This document shows positions 35,323 through 45,327 of a DNA stretch of 64,000 nt, one piece after another; position 1 is the first letter of the stretch; every line of letters begins with the position of its first letter. The notes below the pieces were generated by a model, which was given only the letters and a program-made list of their open reading frames with translations, ran no database searches and was not told where the DNA came from. The DNA comes from Phocaeicola sartorii JCM 17136 = DSM 21941. GTDB lineage: Bacteria; Bacteroidota; Bacteroidia; Bacteroidales; Bacteroidaceae. The position numbers and the translations under genes were made by a program. The stretch lies in NCBI RefSeq assembly GCF_000614185.1, contig NZ_BAKM01000025.1:25202-89201 (forward strand), given 5' to 3'.

Positions 35323-36192
35323 ATGGAAACAAGTGATTTATTAAAACGGGTTCGCCAGATTGAAATCAAGACACGCGGACTTTCGAACAATATCTTTGCC
35401 GGACAGTATCACTCTGCATTCAAAGGCAAAGGTATGTCATTCTCGGAAGTACGTGAATATCAGTATGGTGACGATGTCCGTGATATCGACTGGAACGTAA
35501 CCGCCCGCTACAACAAACCCTTTGTCAAGGTGTTTGAAGAAGAGCGTGAGTTGACGGTTATGCTCTTGATTGATGTTTCGAACAGCTTGGATTTCGGTAC
35601 GGTGAGGCAGTTGAAGAAGGATATGGTGACCGAGATTGCCGCTACATTGGCATTCTCGGCCATTCAGAACAACGATAAAATCGGAGTTATTTTCTTTTCA
35701 GACCGGATTGAGAAATTCATCCCGCCCAAGAAAGGACGTAAACATATTCTTTATATCATCCGCGAACTGCTTGATTTCAAGCCCGAAAGCAAGCGTACGG
35801 ACATAAAGATGGCTGTGGAATATCTGACCAACGTAATCAAAAAACGCTGCACCACCTTTATGATGAGCGACTTTATAGACGAAAACGACTTCCGTAACGC
35901 ATTGACCATTGCCAACCGGAAACATGATATCGTTGCCATTCAGGTATATGACCGCCGTATGGCCGACTTGCCCGATGTGGGATTGATGAAAGTGCGCGAT
36001 GCTGAAACCGGCCACGAACAATGGATTGACACCTCGTCACGAGCCTTGCGCCGCGCACACAATGACTGGTGGAAACAACGCCAGGGAGTGCTGAATGAAA
36101 CATTTACCAAAAGTAATGTGGACTCTGTATCCATCCGCACCGACCAGGATTACGTGAAATCGTTGCTTAACTTATTTGCTAAACGAAATTAA
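35323..36192 (+). CDS. DUF58 domain protein of the Bat operon
   Basis: 289 residues with the DUF58 hallmark GMSFSEVREYQYGDDVRDIDWNVTARYNKPFVKVFEEERE, followed by a VWA-like half (LLIDVSNSLDFG, a MIDAS-type DxSxS, and MMSDFID). DUF58 proteins always accompany MoxR ATPases and VWA proteins and are probably partners of the chaperone complex. Intact and followed 5 bp later by the next gene. Confidence 0.94.
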   Translation: METSDLLKRVRQIEIKTRGLSNNIFAGQYHSAFKGKGMSFSEVREYQYGDDVRDIDWNVTARYNKPFVKVFEEERELTVMLLIDVSNSLDFGTVRQLKKDMVTEIAATLAFSAIQNNDKIGVIFFSDRIEKFIPPKKGRKHILYIIRELLDFKPESKRTDIKMAVEYLTNVIKKRCTTFMMSDFIDENDFRNALTIANRKHDIVAIQVYDRRMADLPDVGLMKVRDAETGHEQWIDTSSRALRRAHNDWWKQRQGVLNETFTKSNVDSVSIRTDQDYVKSLLNLFAKRN

Positions 36193-36197
36193 AGGAC

Positions 36198-37294
36198 ATG
36201 AATATACTGAATACTAGCAAAAAGTTCTTGAAAGTAGGAGTTTGTGCAGCCATGCTGATGTCAGCCGGACAAGCACAGGCACAGCAGGTTACGTAGATGC
36301 CAGTATCGACTCGCTGCAACTTCTCATTGGGGAACAGGCCAAGGTGAAACTGGAAATCAGCATGGATGCCAAGCAGAAACTGCAACTCCCATTCCTGCGT
36401 GATACGCTGGTAAAGGGAGTGGAGATATTGGATATAGCCAAGCCCGATACCCAAATGCTGAACGATGGAAAACGCATGCTGATAAAACAGGAATATACGA
36501 TAACTTCTTTTGACTCTGCACTTTACTATCTTCCTCCATTCGAGATAATGGTAAACGGAGAGCCTTACCGGTCCAAAGCGCTGGCCGTAAAAGTATATTC
36601 CATTCCGGTGGACACGCTGCATCCCGAACAGTTCTTCGGACCGAAAACCGTTCGCGAAGTACCTATCACCTGGGATGATGTATCGGCCATCGTATGGCTT
36701 ACCTTGCTGATGCTTGCTTTGGGCGGACTGGCTTACTATCTGTTTGTACGCTACAAGGATAACAAGCCTATCATCAAGAAGATCAAGATTGAACCGAAGT
36801 TGCCGCCACACCAGCAGGCGCTGAAGGAAATAGAGCGTATCAAAGGAGACAAAACCTTGCGTACAGCCGATCCGAAGGCCTATTATACTGAGTTGACGGA
36901 TGTACTCCGCACCTATATGGAAGAACGATTCGGTTTTAATGCCATGGAGATGACTTCATCCGAAATTATTGATAAACTACAGGAAATCAACGACAAAGAA
37001 TCTATCAAGGATTTGATGTATTTGTTCCAGACTGCCGACCTGGTGAAATTCGCCAAGCATTCTCCTTTGATGAATGAAAACGATATGAACCTGGTAAACG
37101 CAGTAGATTTTATCAACCATACGAAAGTGGAACCGGACCCGAATGCAAAGCCCGAACCTACGGAAATCACTGTAGAGGAAAAGCGCAGCAAACAGGGAAG
37201 AGTGATTCTGCTGGGCAGCATCGGCGTCATTGTTATTGCCATTGTGGTAATTCTGTACAAGGTGCTGAGTGGTATATACAACCTCTGGTTTTAA
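36198..37294 (+). CDS. Bat-operon membrane protein (DUF4381/BatD-like), one frameshift
   Basis: From ATG 36198 a signal peptide is read (FLKVGVCAAMLMSAGQAQAQ). One G is missing near 36293 (GTTACGTAGATG for GTTACGGTAGATG), after which VDASIDSLQLLIGEQAKVKLEI follows, an Ig-like fold as in BatD. A membrane helix (SAIVWLTLLMLALGGLAYYLF) is followed by a cytoplasmic helical domain with TELTDVLRTYMEERFGFNAMEMTSSEII, typical of DUF4381/BatD tails, and a second helix at the C-terminus. Restored length is about 365 residues. It sits between the DUF58 gene and batA, so it is probably part of the same envelope complex. Confidence 0.8.
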
Positions 37295-37313
37295 CAAATA
37301 AATACTAGAAACA

Positions 37314-38312
37314 ATGATTTTTGCAAATATTGAATATCTATTCCTGCTGGTTCTGCTCATACCTTATATAGTATGGTACGTCATGAAGCGGAAGAAAACC
37401 GAGCCTACGCTCCAGGTTTCTACCACACGCATGTACATGAAGGCACCCAAAAGCTGGAAGATTTACTTGCTGCATGCCCCGTTCGTACTCCGCACAGTGG
37501 CCATCATCATGGTAATTCTGATCCTGGCACGCCCTCAAACCACAGACAACTGGCAGAATACCGAAATAGAAGGAATCGACATCATGCTGGCAGTGGACGT
37601 TTCTACCAGTATGTTGGCCGAAGACTTGAAACCCAACCGACTGGAAGCTGCCAAACAAGTAGCCTCCGAGTTTATCAACGGCCGCCCCAATGATAATATC
37701 GGTCTGACCATCTTTGCCGGTGAAAGCTTCACCCAATGTCCGTTGACGGTAGATCACGGGGTGCTGCTGAATCTGTTCAACAGCATCAAAGGCGATATCG
37801 CCCAGCGCGGACTGATTGAAGATGGTACTGCCATCGGTATGGGCATTGCCAATGCGGTGACCCGTCTGAAGGACAGCAAGGCGAAATCGAAAGTGATTAT
37901 TCTGCTGACAGATGGTAGCAACAACCGTGGAGATATTTCTCCGCTGACGGCTGCCGAGATAGCTAAACAGTTCGGTATCAGAATCTACACCATCGGTGTC
38001 GGTACAAACGGAACTGCCCCTTATCCGATGCAGACCTATGCGGGAACGCAATATGTGAATGTCCCTGTTGAGATAGACGAAAAGACTTTGACCGAGATTG
38101 CAGGTACGACGAACGGAAATTATTTTCGTGCCACCAGCAATTCCAAGTTGAAGGAAGTCTATCAGGAGATTGACAAACTGGAGAAAACAAAGTTGAACGT
38201 GAAGGAATTCAGCAAACGCGAAGAAGAATATCAGGTATTCGCCTGGGTTGCTTTCTTCTGCATCTTGCTCGAACTCTTGTTGCGCAACTCAGTATTAAAG
38301 AAAATACCTTAA
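37314..38312 (+). CDS. batA: BatA, VWA-domain membrane protein
   Basis: 332 residues: two N-terminal membrane helices (about 5-22 and 55-72), a von Willebrand factor A domain with a complete MIDAS (DVSTS at Asp95-Ser99, TDGSNNRGD), and a C-terminal helix (VFAWVAFFCILLELLL). BatA belongs to the Bacteroides aerotolerance operon, studied in B. fragilis; the exact molecular task is not known. Intact. Confidence 0.95.
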   Translation: MIFANIEYLFLLVLLIPYIVWYVMKRKKTEPTLQVSTTRMYMKAPKSWKIYLLHAPFVLRTVAIIMVILILARPQTTDNWQNTEIEGIDIMLAVDVSTSMLAEDLKPNRLEAAKQVASEFINGRPNDNIGLTIFAGESFTQCPLTVDHGVLLNLFNSIKGDIAQRGLIEDGTAIGMGIANAVTRLKDSKAKSKVIILLTDGSNNRGDISPLTAAEIAKQFGIRIYTIGVGTNGTAPYPMQTYAGTQYVNVPVEIDEKTLTEIAGTTNGNYFRATSNSKLKEVYQEIDKLEKTKLNVKEFSKREEEYQVFAWVAFFCILLELLLRNSVLKKIP

Positions 38313-38324
38313 AACAAGAAAGTC

Positions 38325-39346
38325 ATGTTTCGATTTGCAGACCCGAACTTTTTATATTTGCTCATCCTGTTGCCGTTTCTGGTGGCGCTGTATTTGTACT
38401 CCAATTACCACCGCCGTCAGAATATCCGCAAATATGGTGATCCGGCATTGCTGAAAGGCTCATGCCGACTATCTCCAAGTATCGCCCTGACATCAAGTTT
38501 TGGCTGACTTTTGCTGCGTTGACATTGGTTATACTGATGTTGGCCCGTCCACAGTTCGGCTCAAAGATGGAAACGGTGAAGCGAAGTGGGGTGGAAGCTG
38601 TCATTGCCTTGGATATTTCAAACTCTATGCTGGCAGAAGACGTAACCCCCAGCCGTTTGGACAAATCAAAGAAATTGATTTCCAGACTGGTAGATACATT
38701 CAATAATGATAAAGTGGGATTAATTGTTTTTGCAGGTGATGCTTTCACGCAATTGCCCATCACAAGCGATTATGTTTCCGCCAAAATGTTCCTGGAAACC
38801 ATTAATCCGTCATTGATAACCACACAGGGTACTGATATCGGTGCAGCCATCCGTCTGGCCATGAAGAGTTTTACTCCGCAAGAAGGAGTGGGACGCGCCA
38901 TTATCGTCATCACCGATGGTGAGAATCATGAGGGTGGGGCGGTAGAAGCAGCCAAAGAAGCGGCCGAAAAAGGTATGCAGGTATTTGTGCTGGGAGTAGG
39001 TTCGCCGGATGGTTCTCCTATTCCGGCAGAAGACGGCAGCAATAATTTCCGCCGCGATAAGGATGGAAATGTTATCGTCACCCGCTTGAATGAGCAGATG
39101 TGTCAGGAAATAGCCAAGGCAGGTAACGGAATGTATATCCGCGTGGACAATACTAACTCTGCCGAGAAGGTATTGAACAACGAGATTGCCAAACTGTCAA
39201 AAGCCGATGTCGAAAGTCAGGTTTATACTGAATTTGATGAACAGTTCCAGGCTTTGGCATGGCTGGTGCTTATCCTGCTAGTGGTAGAAATGCTTATTTT
39301 GGAACGGAAAAATCCGCTTTTCAAAAATGTCAGACTATTTAAATAA
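38325..39346 (+). CDS. batB: BatB, VWA-domain membrane protein, one frameshift
   Basis: Same plan as BatA: N-terminal helices (LYLLILLPFLVALYLY and FWLTFAALTLVILML), VWA domain with MIDAS DISNS and TDGENHEG, C-terminal helix (WLVLILLVVEMLIL). One base is missing near 38457-38459 (AAAGGCTCATG for AAAGGNCTCATG), so that GDPALLKGLMPTISKYRP is restored. Restored length about 340 residues. It follows batA by 12 bp. Confidence 0.92.
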
Positions 39347-39349
39347 GGA

Positions 39350-40063
39350 ATGCTTATGTTACAGAAAACCTATATCACTCTGTTGTTCTTGCTAGCGGCA
39401 GGCAGTGCTTTTGCCCAGAAGACAGAAAGAGATTATCTGCGCAGCGGAAACAAGCTGTATAACGACAGTTTGTTTATCAAAGCGGAGGTAGACTATCGTA
39501 AAGCATTGGAAATGGACCCGAAATCGACAGATGCCATGTTCAATCTGGGAAACTCGCTCCTGATGCAGCAAAAAGCAAAGGAAGCGATGGAACAGTTTGA
39601 ATCTGCTTCGAAGGTAGAGAAGGACAAGGATAAACTGGCACAGATTTATCATAACATGGGAGTTATCCTTCAGTCGTCCAAGCAATATCCGCAGTGTATA
39701 GAGGCCTATAAGGAGTCTCTGCGGAACAATCCGAAAGATGATGAAACTCGTTATAACTTGGCTTTGGCGCAAAAGCTGCTGAAAGACCAGCAACAAAATC
39801 AAGACCAGAACCAGGATCAGAATCAAGATCAAAAACAAGATCAGAAGGACGACAAAAAGGATCAGAACAAAGATCAGCAAGAACAGGATAAGAAAGACCA
39901 ACAAAACCAGAATCAGCAGCAACAGCAGCAGAACAAGGACGAAATGTCTAAAGAAAATGCCCAGCAATTGTTGAACGCTGTGATGCAGGACGAGAAGAAT
40001 GTGCAGGACAAAGTTAAAAAACAACTGCAAATTCAAGGAAAGAAGTTGGATAAAGACTGGTAA
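39350..40063 (+). CDS. batC: BatC, TPR protein
   Basis: 237 residues: signal peptide (ITLLFLLAAGSAFAQ), three TPR-type repeats (about 30-145, e.g. YNDSLFIKAEVDYRKALEMD, MFNLGNSLLMQQKAKEAMEQFE) and a C-terminal low-complexity stretch of Gln, Asp and Lys (QDQNQDQNQDQKQDQ and more). It probably scaffolds the Bat proteins in the periplasm. It begins 3 bp after batB. Confidence 0.93.
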   Translation: MLMLQKTYITLLFLLAAGSAFAQKTERDYLRSGNKLYNDSLFIKAEVDYRKALEMDPKSTDAMFNLGNSLLMQQKAKEAMEQFESASKVEKDKDKLAQIYHNMGVILQSSKQYPQCIEAYKESLRNNPKDDETRYNLALAQKLLKDQQQNQDQNQDQNQDQKQDQKDDKKDQNKDQQEQDKKDQQNQNQQQQQQNKDEMSKENAQQLLNAVMQDEKNVQDKVKKQLQIQGKKLDKDW

Positions 40064-40102
40064 TTTCTTAATTTTGGCAAATAAAAAAATAATTAGATAG
40101 CA

Positions 40103-41938
40103 ATGAGGAAAGTAATTCTCTTATTCATATTAATAACATCGGTACTCGGAGCATGGGCAGACGGAAATGTGACGTTTACCGCTTCTGCGCCAGATGTAGT
40201 AGTAAGTGGGGATCAGTTCCGGTTGACTTATACGGTCAACACTCAGAAAGTCAGAGATTTTCGTGCACCTAACATCAAGGGGTTCGATGTCTTAATGGGA
40301 CCAAGCCGCTCACAACAGAGTAGTACACAGATTATAAATGGCAATGTTACCTCTACCAGCTCCATTACTTTTACTTATATTTTGATGGCTGATAAAGAAG
40401 GAACTTACACCATTCCTGGTGCTACTATTGTGGCAGATGGGCAAAGCAAAACTTCAAATTCCGTACAAATCAAAGTTCTACCGCCTGATCAAGCGAATGG
40501 TGTTGGCGGTGGAAACATTAGTGGTGGAAGGGCTTCTTCACGTAGTCAGGCTGCTGGAAGTAAAATAACCAATCAAGATTTGTTTATTACCGCAACAGCA
40601 AGTAAGACAACTGTTTATGAACAAGAAGCCATCTTGTTGACATACAAGGTCTATACTTTGGTAAACTTACGCCAACTGCGTGGTGACATGCCTAAACTAA
40701 CCAACATTTACGTACAAGAAGTGGAACTTCCTCAACAAAAGAAATTCTCACTGGAACATTATAACGGAAGGAACTATAATACCACCGTCTGGAGTCAATA
40801 TGTTCTTTTCCCCCAGCAATCAGGAAAAATAGAAATTCCGGCTATTACCTTTGAAGGCGTTATAGCTCAACAGGTTGCCTCAGATGATCCTTTTGATGCT
40901 TTCTTTAATGGGGGAAGCAACTATGTAGAAGTAAAGAAAAACATTGTTACCCCTAAATTGGCCATCAACGTGAAAGCATTGCCCAATGGCAAACCAGCTG
41001 ATTTCTCCGGAGGAGTAGGGGAGTTTACTATCAGTTCGTCTATCAGTACAAAAGAACTGAAGACTAATGATGCTGTAACCATAAAGCTAATCATATCTGG
41101 TACAGGTAACTTGAAGTTGGTTAATACTCCGGAAGTAGCTTTTCCCAAGGACTTTGAAGTATACGATCCGAAGATTGACAATAAATTTACATTAACTCGT
41201 GAAGGTTTGTCAGGCAATAAGGTGATAGAATATTTAGCAATTCCAAGGCATGCCGGTAATTTCACTATTCCGCCTGTCGAATTCTCCTATTTTGACTTAA
41301 AAAGCAATAGTTATAAAACAATAAAAACAGAGGTTTATAATCTAAAAGTAGAAAAAGGTGCTGGAAATGCAGATCAAGTAATTGCAGACTTCACAAACAA
41401 GGAAGATTTGAAAGTATTGGGGCAAGACATTCGCTACATCAAAATGGGGGAAACGAATCTGACTCGTAAGGGAGATTTCTTTTTCGGTTCAGTAGCATAC
41501 TATTTATGGTATATCATTCCATTGATTCTCTTCATTGTTTTCGTAATTGTCTATCGTAAGAAAGCTCTTGAAAATGCAAATGTAGCCAAAGTTCGTACTA
41601 AAAAAGCGAATAAGGTGGCTACTAAGCGTATGAAAAATGCAGGTAAATTATTAACTGAAAACAAACAAGAAGCATTCTATGATGAAGTGTTGAAAGCACT
41701 TTGGGGATACATCAGTGATAAGTTGAATATTCCGGTTTCTCAATTGTCTAAAGATAATATCGAAGACGAATTGACCAAATATGGAGTCGCTCCCGAACTG
41801 ATAAAGGACTTCATCGGAACATTAAATGAATGTGAGTTTGCCCGTTATGCTCCGGGTAACCAGAATGAAGCTATGGATAAAGTATATTCTTCAGCTGTTG
41901 AAGTCATCAGTAAAATGGAGAATAGTATAAAACACTAA
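40103..41938 (+). CDS. batD: BatD, oxygen-tolerance protein
   Basis: 611 residues with signal peptide (VILLFILITSVLGAWA), several Ig-like segments in the periplasm (FTASAPDVVVSGDQFRLTYTVN, TASKTTVYEQEAILLTYKVYT), one membrane helix (YYLWYIIPLILFIVFVIVY) and a cytoplasmic tail (EVLKALWGYISDKLNIPVSQLSKDNI). This is the BatD (oxygen tol N) architecture. A Gly/Ser-rich stretch (GVGGGNISGGRASSRSQAAG) joins two domains. Intact. Confidence 0.95.
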   Translation: MRKVILLFILITSVLGAWADGNVTFTASAPDVVVSGDQFRLTYTVNTQKVRDFRAPNIKGFDVLMGPSRSQQSSTQIINGNVTSTSSITFTYILMADKEGTYTIPGATIVADGQSKTSNSVQIKVLPPDQANGVGGGNISGGRASSRSQAAGSKITNQDLFITATASKTTVYEQEAILLTYKVYTLVNLRQLRGDMPKLTNIYVQEVELPQQKKFSLEHYNGRNYNTTVWSQYVLFPQQSGKIEIPAITFEGVIAQQVASDDPFDAFFNGGSNYVEVKKNIVTPKLAINVKALPNGKPADFSGGVGEFTISSSISTKELKTNDAVTIKLIISGTGNLKLVNTPEVAFPKDFEVYDPKIDNKFTLTREGLSGNKVIEYLAIPRHAGNFTIPPVEFSYFDLKSNSYKTIKTEVYNLKVEKGAGNADQVIADFTNKEDLKVLGQDIRYIKMGETNLTRKGDFFFGSVAYYLWYIIPLILFIVFVIVYRKKALENANVAKVRTKKANKVATKRMKNAGKLLTENKQEAFYDEVLKALWGYISDKLNIPVSQLSKDNIEDELTKYGVAPELIKDFIGTLNECEFARYAPGNQNEAMDKVYSSAVEVISKMENSIKH

Positions 41939-41957
41939 ATCAAAGGAGATTATAACA

Positions 41958-42781
41958 ATGAAGAAAATATATTTCATTTTGATATTCCTGACAGGTTTCA
42001 TCACAGCTTACGCACAGAATGGCTCTGATACTGCACAGGTTGCTGTTCAAGTCGAAATGCCACAAGATGCTGCCATACAAGATCTTCTAACAAAAACAGA
42101 AGCTGATAGTGCATACATAAGGAACGATTTTGCAACTGCCGTAGAGATATATGAGAGTATATTAAAAAACAAGGGAGAATCTTCCGATATTTATTATAAT
42201 TTGGGCAACAGTTATTATAAAATGGATAACATAGCCAAAGCTGTCCTCAATTATGAACGCGCCTTGTTGTTAAGTCCGGGAAACAGTGATATTCGTTTCA
42301 ACTTAGAACTGGCTAGAGGCAAAACAATAGATAAGGTGACTCCTCCTAGTGAAATGTTTTTCATTACTTGGACTCAATCACTTATTAACACAATGAGTGA
42401 AAAGGCATGGCATATACAGGTATTATCATGTTTATACTGATGATATTGGCATTATCTTTATTTGTTTTTGGGAAACAAGTAGTTCTGAAGAAAGTAGGAT
42501 TTATTTCAGCAATCTTTTTCTTTTTAGTGACTATTTTAGCAAATATATTTGCCTCAGAACAAAAAAATGAGTTAATTAATCATGATAACGCTATTATAAT
42601 GGCTCCTAGTGTTACAGTCAAAAGTACTCCCAACCAAAGTGGCACAGACTTATTTATTCTTCATGAAGGCAGGAAAGTGATGATTAAAGATAATACCATG
42701 AAGGAGTGGAAAGAAATTAAATTGGAAGACGGTAATGTGGGATGGTACCTACCAGTGTTATTGAAATCATTTAAAACATAG
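41958..42781 (+). CDS. batE: BatE, TPR plus SH3-like protein, one frameshift
   Basis: A signal peptide (FILIFLTGFITAYAQ) and TPR repeats (DFATAVEIYESILKNKGESS, IYYNLGNSYYKMDNIAKAVLNYERALLL) are followed by two helices and an SH3-like C-terminus (APSVTVKSTPNQSGTDLFILHEGRKVMI). One G is missing near 42410 (GCATGGCATAT for GCATGGGCATAT), restoring EKAWAYTGIIMFILMI. Restored length is about 274 residues. Last bat gene; the PAP2 gene follows by 7 bp. Confidence 0.9.
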
Positions 42782-42788
42782 TCAATCA

Positions 42789-43496
42789 ATGGATATACAA
42801 CAGTACATAGCAGCAGATCAAGAATTACTACTGAATATGAACGGAAGCCAATCTTTGTTTTGGGACGGATTCATGTGGGTAGCGACCAGTACGATTGTAT
42901 GGGTACCTGTGGCTGCTATGCTGTTATATATCATCATTAAAAACAATAAGATCCAAGAAGCATTATTGACTATTGTTATGATCGCCTTGGTCATAACTTT
43001 GGCAGATCAAATAGCTTCCGGTTTCTGTAAACCATTTTTTGCACGTTTCCGCCCAACACAAGATCCCAATATTATGTATATGGTTGATATTGTAAACGGA
43101 TATAGAGGAGGGCGATTTGGTTTTATATCCAGTCATGCTGCCAACACATTTGCTATTTCTGTATTTTTATCTTTATTAATTAAAAGGAAATCTCTTACTT
43201 TTATGCTTCTTTTTTGGGCAATGCTCAATTCCTATTCTAGGATATATTTAGGAGTGCATTATCCAGGAGATATTCTTTTTGGTACTATAGAGGGTTGCCT
43301 CACAGGGTATTTGATTTATCTTCTTTATAAGTTCATTCAAAAAAAATTCTTTTATAAACCACGTTGTATCTCTAATCAATATACTGCTAGCGGTTATTTA
43401 ATTAGTGATATTAATTTATTTTACGTAATTCTTCTTTCTACTTACTTTTTCATCATTATTGCAGGTATAATTGTGACTCATACACTCAATCTGTAA
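42789..43496 (+). CDS. PAP2-family membrane phosphatase
   Basis: 235 residues with about six membrane helices and the three PAP2 motifs: KPFFARFRP, SSHA (GFISSHAANTFA) and RIYLGVHYPGD. The histidines in the second and third motifs are catalytic in the family. Likely acts on undecaprenyl pyrophosphate or another lipid phosphate in the envelope. It seems to be the last gene of the bat transcript. Confidence 0.92.
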   Translation: MDIQQYIAADQELLLNMNGSQSLFWDGFMWVATSTIVWVPVAAMLLYIIIKNNKIQEALLTIVMIALVITLADQIASGFCKPFFARFRPTQDPNIMYMVDIVNGYRGGRFGFISSHAANTFAISVFLSLLIKRKSLTFMLLFWAMLNSYSRIYLGVHYPGDILFGTIEGCLTGYLIYLLYKFIQKKFFYKPRCISNQYTASGYLISDINLFYVILLSTYFFIIIAGIIVTHTLNL

Positions 43497-43626
43497 TTGA
43501 CAAATTAACTACTACAAATTTACATGTAGACAAAAATAGCATGAAAATATTTGTTTTATGCATTTTTTTGACTAAGTTTATACCATGATTTAAGAAATTC
43601 ACTTTTATAACTAAATTTAATACATT

Positions 43627-43896
43627 ATGAGAACAATAACATTTAATGAACTGCGCAGAATCAAAGATTCATTACCTAGTGGAAGCATACACAGAATCGC
43701 AGATGAACTCAATATGACCGTAGAAACTGTACGTAACTTTTTTGGTGGACACAATTTCAAGAATGGTAAAAGTGTTGGAATTCATTTGGAACCGGGACCA
43801 GATGGTGGACTAGTAATGCTAGACGATACAACTGTTCTTGAAAAAGCCCTTCAAATATTGAGAGAAACTGAAGAAAAAATAACGCAAGAAGCGTAA
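43627..43896 (+). CDS. Small HTH DNA-binding protein
   Basis: 89 residues. IHRIADELNMTVETVRNFFGGHNF looks like a LacI/XRE-type helix-turn-helix with an NFFGG loop; the second half (GIHLEPGPDGGLVMLDDTTVLEKALQIL) is acidic and conserved among Bacteroidetes homologues. Function not known. Followed at once by a terminator, so it is a single-gene transcript. Confidence 0.75.
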   Translation: MRTITFNELRRIKDSLPSGSIHRIADELNMTVETVRNFFGGHNFKNGKSVGIHLEPGPDGGLVMLDDTTVLEKALQILRETEEKITQEA

Positions 43897-43900
43897 TATA

Positions 43901-43937
43901 AAATCCCGGTTGAATGCAACATTCAATTGGGATTTTT
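43901..43937 (+). terminator. Intrinsic terminator after the small HTH gene
   Basis: AAATCCC-GG-TTGAATG pairs with CATTCAA-TT-GGGATTT (G-T pairs in the middle) around CAA, followed by T6. Confidence 0.85.
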
Positions 43938-43971
43938 TGTTTAACTTGAAAATCACTTAAAATATAGAATT

Positions 43972-45099
43972 ATGGAAGATAAATTGGTAACCTTGGCAAT
44001 CCTCACTTATGCTAAAGCTCAGATTTTAAAGAATGTACTTGAGAATGAGGGAATTGAAGCGTACATTCATAATGTGAATCTTATTCAGCCTGTCATATCT
44101 TCTGGGGTAAGATTAAGAATTAAAGAAAGCGATCTGCCACACGCTTTGCAGATTATAGAAAGTTCTGCATGGCTTTCAGAAGATATAGTCAAAGGGAAGG
44201 AGAGTTCCTCAGAAAAAAACAAAGAGAAAAGAAAAGTACTTATCCCTGTAGACTTTTCAGACTATTCTCTCAAAGCCTGTCAATTTGGTTTCTCTTTTGC
44301 TCATACTATTAATTCAGAAGTTGTGCTTCTACATGCTTATTTTAGTCCTATTTATGTGCCTACGATTCCTTACGGAACTGATAATTTCAATTTCCAGATT
44401 GAAAGAGAAGAGTCTGTAAAAAGTATGATAGAAACAGTGCACAAAGAGTTGAACAAACTTTCCGAAACAATCAAAAAGAAAGTTGAATCAGGAGAGTTTC
44501 CTAATGTAAAATATACTTGTATTTTACGTGACGGCATTCCAGAAGAAGAAATCTTACGATATGCTAAAGAGCATAATCCTCAGATAATTATAATGGGAAC
44601 GAGAGGAAGAAGTCAAAAAGATATAGACTTGATTGGCAGCGTTACGGCCGAAGTTATAGAAAGAAGCAAATCCTTTGTATATGCTATTCCAGAACATACA
44701 GCATTAAAGACATTCAATGATATTAAAAAGGTGGCCTTTGTGACCAATTTCGACCAAAGAGATCTAATAGCTTTTGACTCCTTGATAAATGCTTTTAAAT
44801 CGTTCCATTTTGCTGTTTCCTTCGTTCATTTGAGTACAGATAATGATGCATGGAATGAAATTAAACTAGCAGGTATTAAAGATTACTTCCAAGAACAATA
44901 CTCTCAACTGGAATTACATTATAATGTCGTGAAAGAAGATAACATATTAAGTAATTTGGACAAATATGTAAAAGAAGAAAATATAGACGTGATTTGTATC
45001 ACAAACTATAAACGAAATATATTTGCCAGATTGTTTAATCCTAGCATAGCAAGAAAAATGATATTCCATGCTGATACACCTATATTAGTAATAAAATAA
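43972..45099 (+). CDS. Universal stress protein with N-terminal DUF2007-like domain
   Basis: 375 residues. The first 75 (LVTLAILTYAKAQILKNVLENEGIEAYIHN...GVRLRIKESDLPHALQII) resemble the DUF2007 signal-transducing domain. A full UspA domain follows (KVLIPVDFSDYSLKACQFGF, with the ATP-binding loop IIIMGTRGRSQKD...IGSVTAEVI) and then a second, degenerate Usp half ending PILVIK. The G-2x-G-9x-G(S/T) loop is kept in the first copy, so ATP binding is likely. Probably a stress or stationary-phase protein. Confidence 0.88.
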   Translation: MEDKLVTLAILTYAKAQILKNVLENEGIEAYIHNVNLIQPVISSGVRLRIKESDLPHALQIIESSAWLSEDIVKGKESSSEKNKEKRKVLIPVDFSDYSLKACQFGFSFAHTINSEVVLLHAYFSPIYVPTIPYGTDNFNFQIEREESVKSMIETVHKELNKLSETIKKKVESGEFPNVKYTCILRDGIPEEEILRYAKEHNPQIIIMGTRGRSQKDIDLIGSVTAEVIERSKSFVYAIPEHTALKTFNDIKKVAFVTNFDQRDLIAFDSLINAFKSFHFAVSFVHLSTDNDAWNEIKLAGIKDYFQEQYSQLELHYNVVKEDNILSNLDKYVKEENIDVICITNYKRNIFARLFNPSIARKMIFHADTPILVIK

Positions 45100-45253
45100 G
45101 AGATTAGTCGAAGGGCACAGGTAAATTAGCGGTATTTGTGTCCTTTGAACTGATAACATGAAGAATGAGAATGATTATCTTTGTTTATAATTAAACATAA
45201 TACTGATTATACCTGTATTTATAAGCGATAATCTACAAGTAGATTGGGGCTTT

Positions 45254-45316
45254 CTTTGAAATAATAAAAGGGCTGAAATCTAATCTAATGATTCCAGCCC
45301 TTTTATTATTTCAAAG
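45254..45316. terminator. Strong bidirectional terminator
   Basis: Perfect 22-bp arms (45254-45275 and 45295-45316) around a 19-nt loop, with A/T-rich arms next to the GC core (GGGCTG/CAGCCC). It separates the Usp gene from the convergent TPR gene. Confidence 0.85.
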
Positions 45317-45327
45317 TTGTTGTTGTA

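Noticed and set aside
39392..40036. Long minus-strand frame opposite batC (leucine-rich)
   Set aside because: It is the antisense of the Gln/Asp/Lys-rich tail of BatC.
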